64,000 bases of DNA from Vreelandella titanicae BH1 (GTDB taxonomy: Bacteria > Pseudomonadota > Gammaproteobacteria > Pseudomonadales > Halomonadaceae), in contig NZ_AOPO01000003.1 in the NCBI RefSeq assembly GCF_000336575.1, positions 248,001 through 312,000 on the forward strand, in the 5' to 3' direction. The translations under genes and the position numbers were made by a program. Every line of letters starts with the position of its first letter. Positions within the stretch are counted from its first letter, which is position 1. Shown here piece after piece: positions 1-8,596 of this stretch. The notes beneath the pieces were generated by a model that saw only the letters and a list, made by a program, of their open reading frames with translations, was not told where the DNA came from and did not search any database.

Positions 1-971
1 ATCAGCGTCATTTCAAGACCCAGCGGCGCCAGAATCTCGTCGCTGATCGCCTCGACTTCCGGCAGTACGGCATACTTGGTCTGGACGACATTCGATCCCG
101 TTTCTCGGCGCACCGCCAGGATCAGTGAAGGTAGGCCGTTATAGAATGCCTGGGTACGCATTTCATGATGACTGAGTCGGATATTGGCCAGTTCGGAGAG
201 CCGCATCAAGGCGCCCTGGCGCTCGGCAATGATCAACTCGCCCATATCGGCGGGCTCGTGGAAGCGGCCGATCGTGCGTGCCATCACACTGCGCTTTCCA
301 CTGTCCAGGTCGCCCGCTGAACTGTCGACGTTACGGGTCTGCAGTGCATTGCGCACATCGGTCATGTCGAGCCCGCGTTCGGCCAAACGGTACGGATCGA
401 TTTCTACGCGCACCTGCCGTGCTTCCGCGCCCCATATTTCCACGAGCGAAACACCATTGACACGCTCCAGACGGGGGCGCACCTCATCCTCCAGAAAGTT
501 ACGCATCATCGCCAGATCGAGGTTTTCCCCACTTTCCGCACGTGGCCCGATGCGGAAATACATGAAGGGTTCGTCCGAGGAAGAGACTGTCGTCAGGGCG
601 GGGGCATCGACATTTTCAGGGTAGCTGGATACTTGGCTAAGCGCGTTGTTGGTGCGTATCAGCGCTTCATTAATGTCGACGCCGAAGGGAAACTCCAGCT
701 CGATACTGGCTTGGCCGATGCTGGCGGTGGAAACCATTCGTTGGAGATTGGGCAAGGTGCGGAGGTATTGTTCCTGCTCGATAAGGATCTCTTGCTCCAC
801 GTCACGGGGAGACGCCCCAGGCCAGCTTGTCTCCACGCTGATGGTGCGTACTTCCAGGTCGGGGATCATCTGAACCGGTACACGCAGTGCAGCAGTGATC
901 CCCAGTAAGCAAAGGATCAGAACCGCGACGGCAATCAGGGTGCTGTGGTGAATAACGCGTCCGAAATCCAT
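1..971 (-). CDS. RND efflux permease, N-terminal part (cut by window edge)
   Basis: Inner-membrane subunit of a resistance-nodulation-division pump, which exports substrates with proton exchange. The minus-strand reading opens at the ATG at 971 with MDFGRVIHHSTL, then one hydrophobic helix, then the porter-domain segment VQMIPDLEVRTISVETSWPGASP, typical of HAE1/MexF-like permeases (split here: VQMIPDLEVRTI, then SVETSWPGASP). It stays open to base 1, so about 323 of the usual 1000-1050 residues are visible. The ATG lies three bases after the stop of the adaptor gene, so the two are cotranscribed and probably translationally coupled. The substrate cannot be told. Family is sure; the rest of the gene is outside the window. 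Confidence 0.9.
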   Translation of the reverse strand, partial: MDFGRVIHHSTLIAVAVLILCLLGITAALRVPVQMIPDLEVRTISVETSWPGASPRDVEQEILIEQEQYLRTLPNLQRMVSTASIGQASIELEFPFGVDINEALIRTNNALSQVSSYPENVDAPALTTVSSSDEPFMYFRIGPRAESGENLDLAMMRNFLEDEVRPRLERVNGVSLVEIWGAEARQVRVEIDPYRLAERGLDMTDVRNALQTRNVDSSAGDLDSGKRSVMARTIGRFHEPADMGELIIAERQGALMRLSELANIRLSHHEMRTQAFYNGLPSLILAVRRETGSNVVQTKYAVLPEVEAISDEILAPLGLEMTL

Positions 972-974
972 GTG

Positions 975-2078
975 TTAACGCTCCACCACTTCCACGGGCT
1001 GACCGTCGGTCAGGGCCTCGTTGCCTCGGGTGACGACCTGATCGCCCTGGCGCAGGGTGTCACCCGCGACGGCGACCTGACCGCCCTGTTCATACAGAAT
1101 TTGCACCTGGCGCCGGCGGGCGATGCGTTCATTGTCTGTGTTATCGACGATGTAGACGCTGTGACTGCCATCCGGTTGGCGCAGCAACGCATCGCGACTG
1201 ATGGCCAACGTATCGGTTGCTTGCGAAGTTAAAGAAATTTCTGCCCGGGCAGAGGTGCCAGGAAGTAACCGGCTCTGCGGATCGTTTACCAGAAGGCGAA
1301 GTAGAAAGGTTCTTGCATCAGGATCGGTGACGGGAACCCGTGCAATGATCTGCGCTGGCAATGGGGTGTCATCCAGCGTATCGGCAAATACTTGCGCTTG
1401 TGCCTGCTCATCTAGCTGCCCAAATCGCTCTTGGGGCACTTGCACATCCAGACGTATACGATCAATCGTGACTAACGATAACACCGGCGTTCCCCGTTGC
1501 ACCCATTCGCCAACTTCGGTGAGTTTTTCGGCGACGACGCCTGGGAAGGGGGCTGGCAAACTGTGCCGTTCAACCAGTTCTTCCTGCTCTCGTGTGGCTG
1601 CTTGAGCGGAGGCTGCCGATGCCCGTGCTAGATTTAGCGCGGCAACACGCGATGCGACCTCTGTTGCGGGGATGGCCTGACGTTCAGCGAGCCGCTGTGC
1701 CTCATTTACCAAGCGTTCAGCCTCTCGCACCGAGGCGTTTGCCTCTTCCTCCTGAGCGCGAGCACGCGTGAGCGCCTGTTGTGCAAGGGCCGGGTCGAGT
1801 TCGAGGAGTAGCTGTCCGGTCTCAACATGATCACCCGCTTCAACATGCAGGCGTGCCACGAGTCCGTCCGCGCGAGGGGAGAGGCGTGTCTGGCGCTCAG
1901 CGGTTAGGGTACCCGTAAGTGACAACTGCTCGCCTAACGTCGCCAGTTCTGCTGGTGCCGCTGAGACAGGTACGGCAGCACGTTCATTGTCACTTATATT
2001 ATCGTCAGCAGGGGTGCCACAGGCGGTCAGCAGAAAACAGGCGAATCCAGAAAGCCAGAATTTGATGGTCATAGTCAT
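975..2078 (-). CDS. RND efflux periplasmic adaptor (membrane fusion lipoprotein)
   Basis: Periplasmic adaptor that joins an RND permease to an outer-membrane channel. The 367-residue protein starts with a lipoprotein signal ending in the lipobox LTAC, then a biotinyl-lipoyl-like segment (VARLHVEAGDHVETGQLL), an alpha-helical coiled-coil hairpin rich in Ala, Glu and Arg (about residues 105-165), then the second lipoyl half (PAPFPGVVAEKLTEVGEWV) and beta-barrel region. Length is normal for the AcrA/MexE family. It is the first gene of the adaptor-permease pair, with the permease 3 bp downstream. No outer-membrane channel gene is visible, so a shared TolC-like channel is likely. Confidence 0.93.
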   Translation of the reverse strand: MTMTIKFWLSGFACFLLTACGTPADDNISDNERAAVPVSAAPAELATLGEQLSLTGTLTAERQTRLSPRADGLVARLHVEAGDHVETGQLLLELDPALAQQALTRARAQEEEANASVREAERLVNEAQRLAERQAIPATEVASRVAALNLARASAASAQAATREQEELVERHSLPAPFPGVVAEKLTEVGEWVQRGTPVLSLVTIDRIRLDVQVPQERFGQLDEQAQAQVFADTLDDTPLPAQIIARVPVTDPDARTFLLRLLVNDPQSRLLPGTSARAEISLTSQATDTLAISRDALLRQPDGSHSVYIVDNTDNERIARRRQVQILYEQGGQVAVAGDTLRQGDQVVTRGNEALTDGQPVEVVER

Positions 2079-2163
2079 CCTCTCCGGCCATCCTCTGCTA
2101 GGAGAAAAGCCATCAGTGGGTTTCGATTACTGTGAATGGAGTAGTGCAGATGACACTCCGTCA

Positions 2164-2778
2164 TCACACGCCGATGCGCTCACCGCTAGCGGCAGGACGA
2201 GGCTTACGTCGGACGATGCGGTAGACGGTGGCGGGAGGGACATTTACGAGTATGCGACCAATACGCGTTGCCTTAAGCCCAAGGCGGTCGAGCAGCGCTC
2301 GGGGTATAGGGCAGCTCGGGCCATAAGTGAACTGATAAAAAGATCCTTCGGGCCGCATTTTGGCAAAAGCGCCGTCCAGAATGGCGATCATCTTACGTGG
2401 AGACATTGACAGCATGGGCAACCCACTGACGACAGCACCAGCATGCGCCCCGTCGAAAAACTTAACTTCGTGTAGCCTTGAAGCATCAATACAAAACGTG
2501 TGAGCATGCCCGAAGCGATGCTGTAGCTTGGTAACGAATGCCGCGTCATTCTCGATTAATGCTATGTTTTTCTGGTCGATACCACGCTCAATGAGTGCGT
2601 GTGTAAAGACACCCGTCCCCGGCCCAAGCTCGATGATCAGACCCGTATCCGTAGATATTTCCGAGGTGATAAGGTTGGCCAGCGCTCGACCGGAAGGCAT
2701 GAGCGCACCAATACTCAGTGGGTTAAAGAGCCAAGCCTTGAAGAATAAAAGTGTGTCGGACAGGTTTCTAAGTTCCAT
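2164..2778 (-). CDS. Phospholipid N-methyltransferase-like SAM methyltransferase
   Basis: Class I SAM-dependent methyltransferase of 204 residues. The SAM-binding motif IELGPGTGVFT is at about residue 48, followed by an acidic residue in LIEND, and the upstream FKAWLFNPLSIGALMPSG stretch is the usual N-terminal signature of PmtA-type phosphatidylethanolamine N-methyltransferases. These enzymes convert phosphatidylethanolamine to its methylated forms at the inner face of the membrane. The alternative is a relative of the KsgA methyltransferases, but the N-terminus argues for PmtA. It stands alone, 85 bp before the adaptor gene on the same strand. Family is firm; the lipid substrate is inferred. 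Confidence 0.78.
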   Translation of the reverse strand: MELRNLSDTLLFFKAWLFNPLSIGALMPSGRALANLITSEISTDTGLIIELGPGTGVFTHALIERGIDQKNIALIENDAAFVTKLQHRFGHAHTFCIDASRLHEVKFFDGAHAGAVVSGLPMLSMSPRKMIAILDGAFAKMRPEGSFYQFTYGPSCPIPRALLDRLGLKATRIGRILVNVPPATVYRIVRRKPRPAASGERIGV

Positions 2779-3354
2779 AGCTTTTCTAAACTCTTCAAAA
2801 GAATCGAAGGTGGCAGCATCTGCGAAGACTATCGATTGTTACCAAGACCCTGCCTACTATTAATACTTCGCTGATCTCTATATGTGATTATCTCTGCTTA
2901 CCGAGACGGGCTATCAAAACTTTTCGCTGGGAATGAAAAAGTAAGCCATGGTTGTGCCCACAATGTGTCAAGAATTGGTTATTTTGTAGCAAGGTGCATC
3001 AAGATAGATAAAGCGCGATAAATGTTGCTGAAGCCACGCAGCTACTTATCCACCTCCACCGGAGGAGAGTTCTATTGCGAATGGTCGAGGCCAAACTCAA
3101 CGAATGCTAAGCAGTGGTTTCAGGCGAATGCTGATTGGCGATCGGGGGGGAGTTTTTGAAGCGGCACATTGAAAGAAAAGAGACTGTCTTTGACTTACCG
3201 AGTGAGTGTCTACCGGCTTGCGAGTGACACGGTGCTGTTACCTGTCTCTTCCCGCAAGTATATTCGAGGGGCTGCTTTTCTCAGATTCTACGGCCAAGTC
3301 GTTATTAATGATTAATTCGTCATTTGATATTCAGCACAGCAATTAAGAAGTGGA
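2779..3354 (-). other. 576-bp gap with no recognisable gene
   Basis: No reading frame with a family signature is seen on either strand. The stretch is AT-rich compared with its neighbours. It contains a small hairpin-like CCTCC-acc-GGAGG near 3050-3066 with no T-run. It may hold the promoter of the methyltransferase gene at its left end, but I cannot place a convincing -35/-10 pair. Confidence 0.4.
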
Positions 3355-3735
3355 TTAGGCCAACAAAAATATAACTAAAAGAGTCCCTACGCCTGCCACT
3401 CCTATTGTATTGGTGAAATCTAGTATCTCATCCTCAATATCACTCAGTAGCCAAGCTGTAGTGCTTTTTGATTTTACTTTGGAAAAGATTAAGGCTGTAG
3501 TGCTAGCTTCAACGCTAAAGACGGCAATGACGCTTTCAATTGATCCTGCATTAAGAAGCATCATGGGTAAAGCTAAAAAAGCAGTTAAAGTTATTGTAAT
3601 ACGTAAAGCAAAGCACTGTGAATGGCTTAATGTTCCAGGGGATTCCGGGAACCAAGCATTTGAGAATGACGTTTTCTCTTCCATGCATAGCGTTACAAGA
3701 AAACACTTGGATAGTGAAAATATAGATATAACCAT
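3355..3735 (-). CDS. Hypothetical small membrane protein
   Basis: I do not recognise this 126-residue protein. It has two to three hydrophobic stretches: a segment around ITITLTAFLALPMMLLNAG, one around SVIAVFSVEASTTALIF, and a C-terminal IGVAGVGTLLVIFLLA. The ATG at 3735 is chosen because AGGTG sits seven bases upstream; a longer frame up to 3891 would run into the hydrolase gene. Base composition is clearly lower in GC than the flanking genes, which suggests foreign origin or relaxed selection. An overlapping plus-strand frame exists but its C-terminus is the antisense of the hydrolase. That it is a real gene is uncertain. Confidence 0.4.
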   Translation of the reverse strand: MVISIFSLSKCFLVTLCMEEKTSFSNAWFPESPGTLSHSQCFALRITITLTAFLALPMMLLNAGSIESVIAVFSVEASTTALIFSKVKSKSTTAWLLSDIEDEILDFTNTIGVAGVGTLLVIFLLA

Positions 3736-3791
3736 CTTATTGCACCTATTCTCCATGAGTCCCGAAAAGCTCAGTCGGGGAGGGACGTCGA

Positions 3792-4943
3792 TTAGTCTCC
3801 TGTTACCTCGCGAATACCATCGAGGAGGTCGTAAAAATAGGGATTCCAGGTCAGGCGAGCGTGGTATTTTTCCGCGTCGCTCTGTCCCCATGCGCCGAAC
3901 CAGAGGGCGTTGGTGTCATCGGGTGGCGCGAGACCGTCCTGGCCGTTTTCCAGCATAAGATAGCTACCCGCTTGGCCGTAATAAGTATTCTCGGGCGCAA
4001 ACAGCACATTCATGTGGGAGAAGGTGCTAATGCGCTGATCGGGTAGGTGACTGATAAAAGCGGTGACGCGGGAATCGTCAAGGTGTTGTGGTGGATCGCC
4101 GTACCAGATGAAGCGCGATTGTTGGTTGGGAAAGCGGTTTTGAAAGGCAATGAGCGTCGCGTTGGGGTCAAGGACACTATCATGTTGACTCATCGTCATC
4201 AGGACAGGTTTATTAAAGTGTGAGGTTTTGAGATTTTTTTGCACGGTACTGACCGAGTGATAATAGAGCGAGGCCCCTCGCGCAGGAAATGATTGGTAAG
4301 TGACGATATTGTCTTCATCATCGATATCGAGCCAGTCCCATAAATAGGAAATGGTCGGGGCGAGAAATAGATAGTGGGTATCGGGGTAAAATCCAGGAGA
4401 AAACAGCAGCAGGCCATCGACATTGTCGTCTGTGAACGCATGAGAGGTGACTAGATTACCTCCGGTTGAGAAACCGCCAAGCCAAAGTTCATCGACCTCG
4501 GCTGCAAGCAGTTTGGCGTGATGGGCAATGATGTTTTCCCAATCATCATTATCAGGCAGTATCAGATCGGCTGGACGTGTACCGTGGCCGGGCAGGAGGA
4601 TGGAGCGAACCAGCCAGCCGTCATTCGCCATAGCGTTGGCGATATCGATGAAATACCACGGGCTTGTGCCCAGTCCATGCACTAACAGGATACCGCGTTT
4701 TGCCGGTTTATCAGGGCGGATTTCAAACGGCGTATTGAGCTCTATTTCAAGGTCGCGGTTCTCACTGATGAAAGCGCGATTATCAGCAATCCATGCACGT
4801 GTTTCGCGCACATATTGATCGAAACTCTCCTGATCATAGCGAGGCAGGTTTTCTGAGGGTTGAAAACCCGGCGAATCCGGTGGCACGGCGCAGGAAGCCA
4901 GCAAGAAAAGTGTGAAAAGTAGAACGTTCAGGCGGCTAATCAT
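3792..4943 (-). CDS. Alpha/beta-hydrolase lipoprotein
   Basis: Predicted envelope-anchored serine hydrolase of 383 residues. The start carries a lipoprotein signal with lipobox LASC. Then come the oxyanion-loop sequence LLVHGLGTSPW, the nucleophile elbow GGFSTGGN, and a late acidic residue in MSQHDSVLDP followed by a His in PPQHLDDS, giving a Ser-Asp-His triad. The fold resembles carboxylesterases and lysophospholipases. No operon partner is visible: the next gene on the same strand starts 57 bp further and looks unrelated. Substrate is unknown. A weak CCCGA/TCGGG stem lies just past the stop without a T-run. Confidence 0.8.
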   Translation of the reverse strand: MISRLNVLLFTLFLLASCAVPPDSPGFQPSENLPRYDQESFDQYVRETRAWIADNRAFISENRDLEIELNTPFEIRPDKPAKRGILLVHGLGTSPWYFIDIANAMANDGWLVRSILLPGHGTRPADLILPDNDDWENIIAHHAKLLAAEVDELWLGGFSTGGNLVTSHAFTDDNVDGLLLFSPGFYPDTHYLFLAPTISYLWDWLDIDDEDNIVTYQSFPARGASLYYHSVSTVQKNLKTSHFNKPVLMTMSQHDSVLDPNATLIAFQNRFPNQQSRFIWYGDPPQHLDDSRVTAFISHLPDQRISTFSHMNVLFAPENTYYGQAGSYLMLENGQDGLAPPDDTNALWFGAWGQSDAEKYHARLTWNPYFYDLLDGIREVTGD

Positions 4944-5073
4944 GAAACCCTCTCTGTAGGTGCTTGCCTCTAACAGAGAGCCACAAATGTGCTCCCCCTT
5001 ATTTAGAATGATCGGGCAACCGGGCGGTGCGGTGTTTAACGAGCAGCGTTATTATTTCGACTATTGCGGTCAT

Positions 5074-5499
5074 TTAGCTGTTTAAAGCAAACCCCGGCAG
5101 CACTGCCTCGGCCTCGATAGCGATTAACCATTCTGGTTCGGCAAGGCCGTACACAATCAACCAAGTAGCAGCCGGCGGGGCGGTGGGGAAACGATGCTTC
5201 AGCGCCTCCATTACCACTTGCTGGTCGTAGCGAGCGGATTCGGCTAAGTAGATTCTCAACATCACCACCCGCAAGAGATCGCCGCCGAGGCTTGATAGCA
5301 ATCGTTCGATATTGTTCAGCGCTGCTTCGGTCTGCTCGGGAAGTTCAGGGCCCGCTAAATGGCCTTCGGCATCGACCCCTACCTGGCTGGACATCAGCAC
5401 CCGGGAGCCTCCCTGAACTAATACGGCTTGGCTGTGACCTTCGATCAAGGTATCGGGCAGGTTGGGCGGATTTAGGGGCTTGCGTCTTAAAATTTGCAT
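5074..5499 (-). CDS. RidA family protein (Rid/YjgF/UK114)
   Basis: Small cytosolic protein of 141 residues in the RidA superfamily, whose best-known members hydrolyse reactive enamine/imine intermediates. Family marks are the SSQVGVDAEGHLAG strand, the central LSSLGGDLLRVVMLRIYL segment, and the C-terminal IEAEAVLPG, where the second Glu is conserved. The Arg typical of true RidA imine deaminases is not obvious in the WLIVYGLAEPEWLIAIE strand, so it may be one of the Rid groups of unknown role. The start at 5499 is favoured over a GTG at 5505 because GAGG lies five bases before it. A second RidA-like gene is at 37545-37937. Confidence 0.8.
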   Translation of the reverse strand: MQILRRKPLNPPNLPDTLIEGHSQAVLVQGGSRVLMSSQVGVDAEGHLAGPELPEQTEAALNNIERLLSSLGGDLLRVVMLRIYLAESARYDQQVVMEALKHRFPTAPPAATWLIVYGLAEPEWLIAIEAEAVLPGFALNS

Positions 5500-5548
5500 G
5501 ACCACCTCGTTGATAAGTGATGTAGGGCGCTGTTTGCAGGGATTAACC

Positions 5549-6913
5549 CTAGGCTTCTTTGCGTAGCGTCATGATCAACCCGGGATGGGCGTTGTGAGCC
5601 GAAAGCACCCAGCCGTGTGCCATGGCGATTTCCTGGCAGATGGCCAGCCCCAAACCAGCACCATGGTCGCGTCGATGTGCACCTCGCCAGAAACGAGAGA
5701 ACAGCAGAGACAGCTGTTCAGGCTCGACGCCAGACCCTCGGTCACGCACGGTTATCGTATTGCTCTGGATTTCCATGCTGACGAGAGTCTGCGCGGGGGC
5801 ATGCTGGATGGCGTTCTCCAGCAAGTTCTTGAGCAGAGTGAAGCATGCCCCGTGATCAGCCTTCCATGTCACCCCTTGATCCGCGGCAAGCACCGTTAAA
5901 TGCACGTCGGCGGACTCCGCCATGCGTTGCAAGTAGATGGAAGCTTCGTGGGCGATGTCGTGCATTCGAACAACGCTAAACTGGTAGTTGTGCGCCTCGC
6001 TCGCTTCGGCCAGAAGTAGCAGTTGTTGCACCTGGCGGGTCATGTACTCGACATCGCTCAATAGCGCCTTGCGGTCATTTCGCCCTTCCTCGAGCAACTC
6101 AACCTGCCCGCGGATCAGCGCCAGGGGCGTTTTTAACTCGTGGGCCGCGTGGCCGAGAAACTCCTGCTGCAGGCGATAACCCCGCTCAAGGCGTTCCAGA
6201 GCGTGATTGAAGCTATGTACCAGCGGGGCAATTTCCACAGGCACGGCGTCCGTATCGAGACGGGCGTCTATAGAGCGCGGCGAGATAGCCGCCGCCGATT
6301 TGGAAACATCGCGCAGCGGCTTGAGGGTTAAGCGCAAGGTAATGTAGGCGCATAGACCGAAGGCAACGAACATGACAAAGCCAAACACCAGTACGCCCGC
6401 TGCCACCAGTGGAAAGGCGACGAGATAGAGGACATCAACGAATCTTGAACTGGCGACGAACTGCAGATACCACGTTCTTTCACCATGCTCAAAGGGCTCC
6501 GTGGCACCGTAGAAAGTTCTGTCGTCATACTCAAAGGAAAAGGTGCCCCGCGCCAAACGCAGAACCTCGCCGTCGGCTGGCCAGAAAGCTTCTCTGGCAC
6601 TCGAGGCCACCGCCACGTTCCCGGCATCATCCAGAATACGGTACGCCGTTTCGGGTTGTGGGCCTTCGTATAGCCAAGCGCGGTCGTCCATGCTGGCGTC
6701 GAAACCAACGGGCCGGCCACGGCTGTCGAACTCGACATTGTCCACCAGCCCATCGGCCGCGTCGGCCATATCCATACGAGGCAGTAGATCGCTCTGAAGC
6801 ACCACTGCTGCGGCAATTACCAGCAGTGTGATACTCAGCACCATACCTGCCAAATAGGCCAGCAGCACCTTCAGCCTCAGGCTATTGAGCGTCATCCGCT
6901 TGACGAAGCGCAT
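5549..6913 (-). CDS. Two-component sensor histidine kinase
   Basis: Inner-membrane sensor kinase of 454 residues. A first membrane helix is at about residues 14-38 and a second at about 161-190, enclosing a periplasmic sensor of about 120 residues. HAMP follows, then the dimerisation and phosphoacceptor box GHAAHELKTPLAL with His258, the N-box LLKNLLENAIQHA, and G-boxes DRGSGV and GAGLGLAI. The organisation resembles QseC/PmrB kinases. It overlaps the end of the response regulator gene by about 30 bp, so the two are coupled. It probably responds to a periplasmic stress and acts on the adjacent regulator; the signal is unknown. Confidence 0.92.
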   Translation of the reverse strand: MRFVKRMTLNSLRLKVLLAYLAGMVLSITLLVIAAAVVLQSDLLPRMDMADAADGLVDNVEFDSRGRPVGFDASMDDRAWLYEGPQPETAYRILDDAGNVAVASSAREAFWPADGEVLRLARGTFSFEYDDRTFYGATEPFEHGERTWYLQFVASSRFVDVLYLVAFPLVAAGVLVFGFVMFVAFGLCAYITLRLTLKPLRDVSKSAAAISPRSIDARLDTDAVPVEIAPLVHSFNHALERLERGYRLQQEFLGHAAHELKTPLALIRGQVELLEEGRNDRKALLSDVEYMTRQVQQLLLLAEASEAHNYQFSVVRMHDIAHEASIYLQRMAESADVHLTVLAADQGVTWKADHGACFTLLKNLLENAIQHAPAQTLVSMEIQSNTITVRDRGSGVEPEQLSLLFSRFWRGAHRRDHGAGLGLAICQEIAMAHGWVLSAHNAHPGLIMTLRKEA

Positions 6914-7568
6914 ATCCCATCCCTCTCACGTTGGCGATCCGCTGGCGCGAACCGATGGCAAGCAGCTTGCGGCGTAAACGGTGCAGGGCGACATCCAAGG
7001 CGTTCGGTGTCACCGCCTCGCTTAGCCCCCAGGCCGCTGCTTCCAGCGCGCTGCGGCGAACTACCTCATCGTGCTTATATAACAGCAACTGCATGATGTG
7101 CAGCTCCGCCGGGGCGAGGGTAATGCTCTTGTCGCCGCTAAACAGAACGCCGCTTTCCGTATGCAGCCTCAGGTCGCCGTGAATGGGGTCGATTGAATGG
7201 AATTCCGCAGGGCGGCGTAGCAAGGCACGGACACGTGCCACCATCTCATCCATGGCAAACGGCTTGGGGAGGTAGTCGTCGGCACCGGCTTCGAGGCCTT
7301 CTAGCCTGTCATGCAGCGCATCGCGAGCCGTTAACACCAGGCAGGGCACGCTAAGGCCCGCGTTGCGCAACTTCTTGAGCAATAGCAGCCCATCGCCATC
7401 CGGCAAGCCACGATCGAGTACCAGTGCCTGGTAGGGCATCTGCTGAACGGCAGCCCAAGCCGAATCGATGCGGTCGACCACATCAACGCCGATACCGGCG
7501 TCCACCAGCCCTTTGCACATCAAGTGGGCTAGCCGGTCATGATCCTCGATCAGTAGTATGCGGCTCAT
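6882..7568 (-). CDS. OmpR-family response regulator
   Basis: Transcription factor of 228 residues: a receiver domain with acidic pair Glu8-Asp9, phosphoacceptor Asp52 in VLDRGLPDGDG and the conserved Lys in YLPKPF, then a winged-helix DNA-binding domain (TLAPAELHIMQLLL to the C-terminal VRGMGYAL). Its ATG overlaps the mipA stop by one base and its end overlaps the kinase start, so mipA, regulator and kinase form one translationally coupled operon. OmpR-type regulators bind tandem or inverted half-sites; the repeat pair at 8457-8503 upstream of mipA is a candidate target and would also serve the divergent RND operon. Confidence 0.93.
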   Translation of the reverse strand: MSRILLIEDHDRLAHLMCKGLVDAGIGVDVVDRIDSAWAAVQQMPYQALVLDRGLPDGDGLLLLKKLRNAGLSVPCLVLTARDALHDRLEGLEAGADDYLPKPFAMDEMVARVRALLRRPAEFHSIDPIHGDLRLHTESGVLFSGDKSITLAPAELHIMQLLLYKHDEVVRRSALEAAAWGLSEAVTPNALDVALHRLRRKLLAIGSRQRIANVRGMGYALRQADDAQ

Positions 7569-8383
7569 CAGAATGTATAAAGATAGCCAACTAACACGGC
7601 GTTTTGGGTCGAACGATCCACCAGTGGGCTATCTTTGATTTCGTTCGCCAGGCTCGTGACCTCAACACCTAACAGCACAGAGTGATGCTGGTCAAACTGG
7701 TACACGCCGCGCACCCCCGCCTCGATATTGGTAGCCGACTCTCCCTTATAGGCGGGGCGATCGAAGCGAACCTCATTATCGCGAACGCCGAAGTAGTAAT
7801 CGACGTTCTTGTCGTCCTGCCAGGACGCCCCCACGTGTGGGGTTACCATTATATGTTCGCCGAATTCCCACGTTCTCTCCAGGCCAAGATCGAAGCGATG
7901 TCCGTCGCTGTTGCCGGAGACGTCGGTGAGCCATTCGGCACTAACATCAACGAAGTCGGTCTCCCATTCCATTTTGGCCCCCGCCCAAAATCCGCCCTTG
8001 CGCTCACGCATGCCGTTGAGAATCGGGGCATCGCCTGGCTCGTAGCCGCTCTCATCGTACTGGGCGACGATGCCGAAATTGAGCTGTTGTGAGTCGTTGA
8101 TGACAAGACTCGGCAGTTTAAATTCGATTTCCGGTCCGAAGACACTAATGTACCGGTTTTCGATCAGGAACAAGGGAAATGGGGTGTTTTCCCTGTCGAT
8201 ACCGGCATAGGGATCCTGTTCGCTTATTGCGCCTACGCCCAATCCCCAAGTGGTTTCGTCTGAGTCCTCTTCGTCGGCGAACGCCAACGGAGAGACAATA
8301 ACAAGACCACCGATACATGCGGCTGTCGCCAATCTTATAGTGATGAGGCGGCCGTTCAGTAATAGCGACTGATGATAACTCAT
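7568..8383 (-). CDS. MipA/OmpV family outer-membrane protein
   Basis: Outer-membrane beta-barrel of 271 residues with an N-terminal signal peptide (helix LATAACIGGLVIVSPLAFA, cleavage after AFA). The mature start WGLGVGAISEQDPYAGID, the motif ENRYISVFGPEIEFKLP and the final aromatic residue (LYTF) fit the MipA/OmpV family. Members act as scaffolds for peptidoglycan enzymes or as small porin-like barrels, and are often encoded with a PhoP- or QseB-like two-component system, as here. It is the first gene of the operon with the response regulator and kinase, and is probably one of their targets. Confidence 0.87.
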   Translation of the reverse strand: MSYHQSLLLNGRLITIRLATAACIGGLVIVSPLAFADEEDSDETTWGLGVGAISEQDPYAGIDRENTPFPLFLIENRYISVFGPEIEFKLPSLVINDSQQLNFGIVAQYDESGYEPGDAPILNGMRERKGGFWAGAKMEWETDFVDVSAEWLTDVSGNSDGHRFDLGLERTWEFGEHIMVTPHVGASWQDDKNVDYYFGVRDNEVRFDRPAYKGESATNIEAGVRGVYQFDQHHSVLLGVEVTSLANEIKDSPLVDRSTQNAVLVGYLYTF

Positions 8384-8456
8384 GGTGGCACTCCTAGCAT
8401 GGTTTGAAAGTGAGAGTGGTATGAAAGTGCCATCATCAGGAGCGCTATCTTACGCG

Positions 8457-8503
8457 TTTCTTACTGGTGCCGGATTTATTTAAAACGTGACGTCAGTAAG
8501 AAA
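8457..8503. promoter_or_regulatory. Inverted repeat in the mipA / RND divergent promoter region
   Basis: Two perfectly complementary 10-bp arms, TTTCTTACTG at 8457-8466 and CAGTAAGAAA at 8494-8503, lie 27 bp apart in the region between mipA and the RND adaptor. The AT-rich spacer includes TTTATTTAAAA, a possible -10 area. The spacing, close to 3.5 helical turns centre to centre, fits two regulator dimers better than one hairpin. The nearby OmpR-type regulator is the likeliest binder; that is inference. Confidence 0.5.
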
Positions 8504-8596
8504 TGAGAAAGGAAGGCAGGCCGATAGTGGTTCAACTGAAATTCTTGGATTTTCTTTTTCATCAATAAATTGAACCCTTTGAAGCAGGCCTGGATT

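Noticed and set aside
184-908. Plus-strand open frames over the first 900 bases
   Set aside because: They are antisense to the RND permease read on the minus strand, which has clear family motifs.
3410-3958. Plus-strand frame of 182 codons
   Set aside because: Its second half is antisense to the lipoprotein hydrolase and its composition is Arg/Ser-rich; no family signature.
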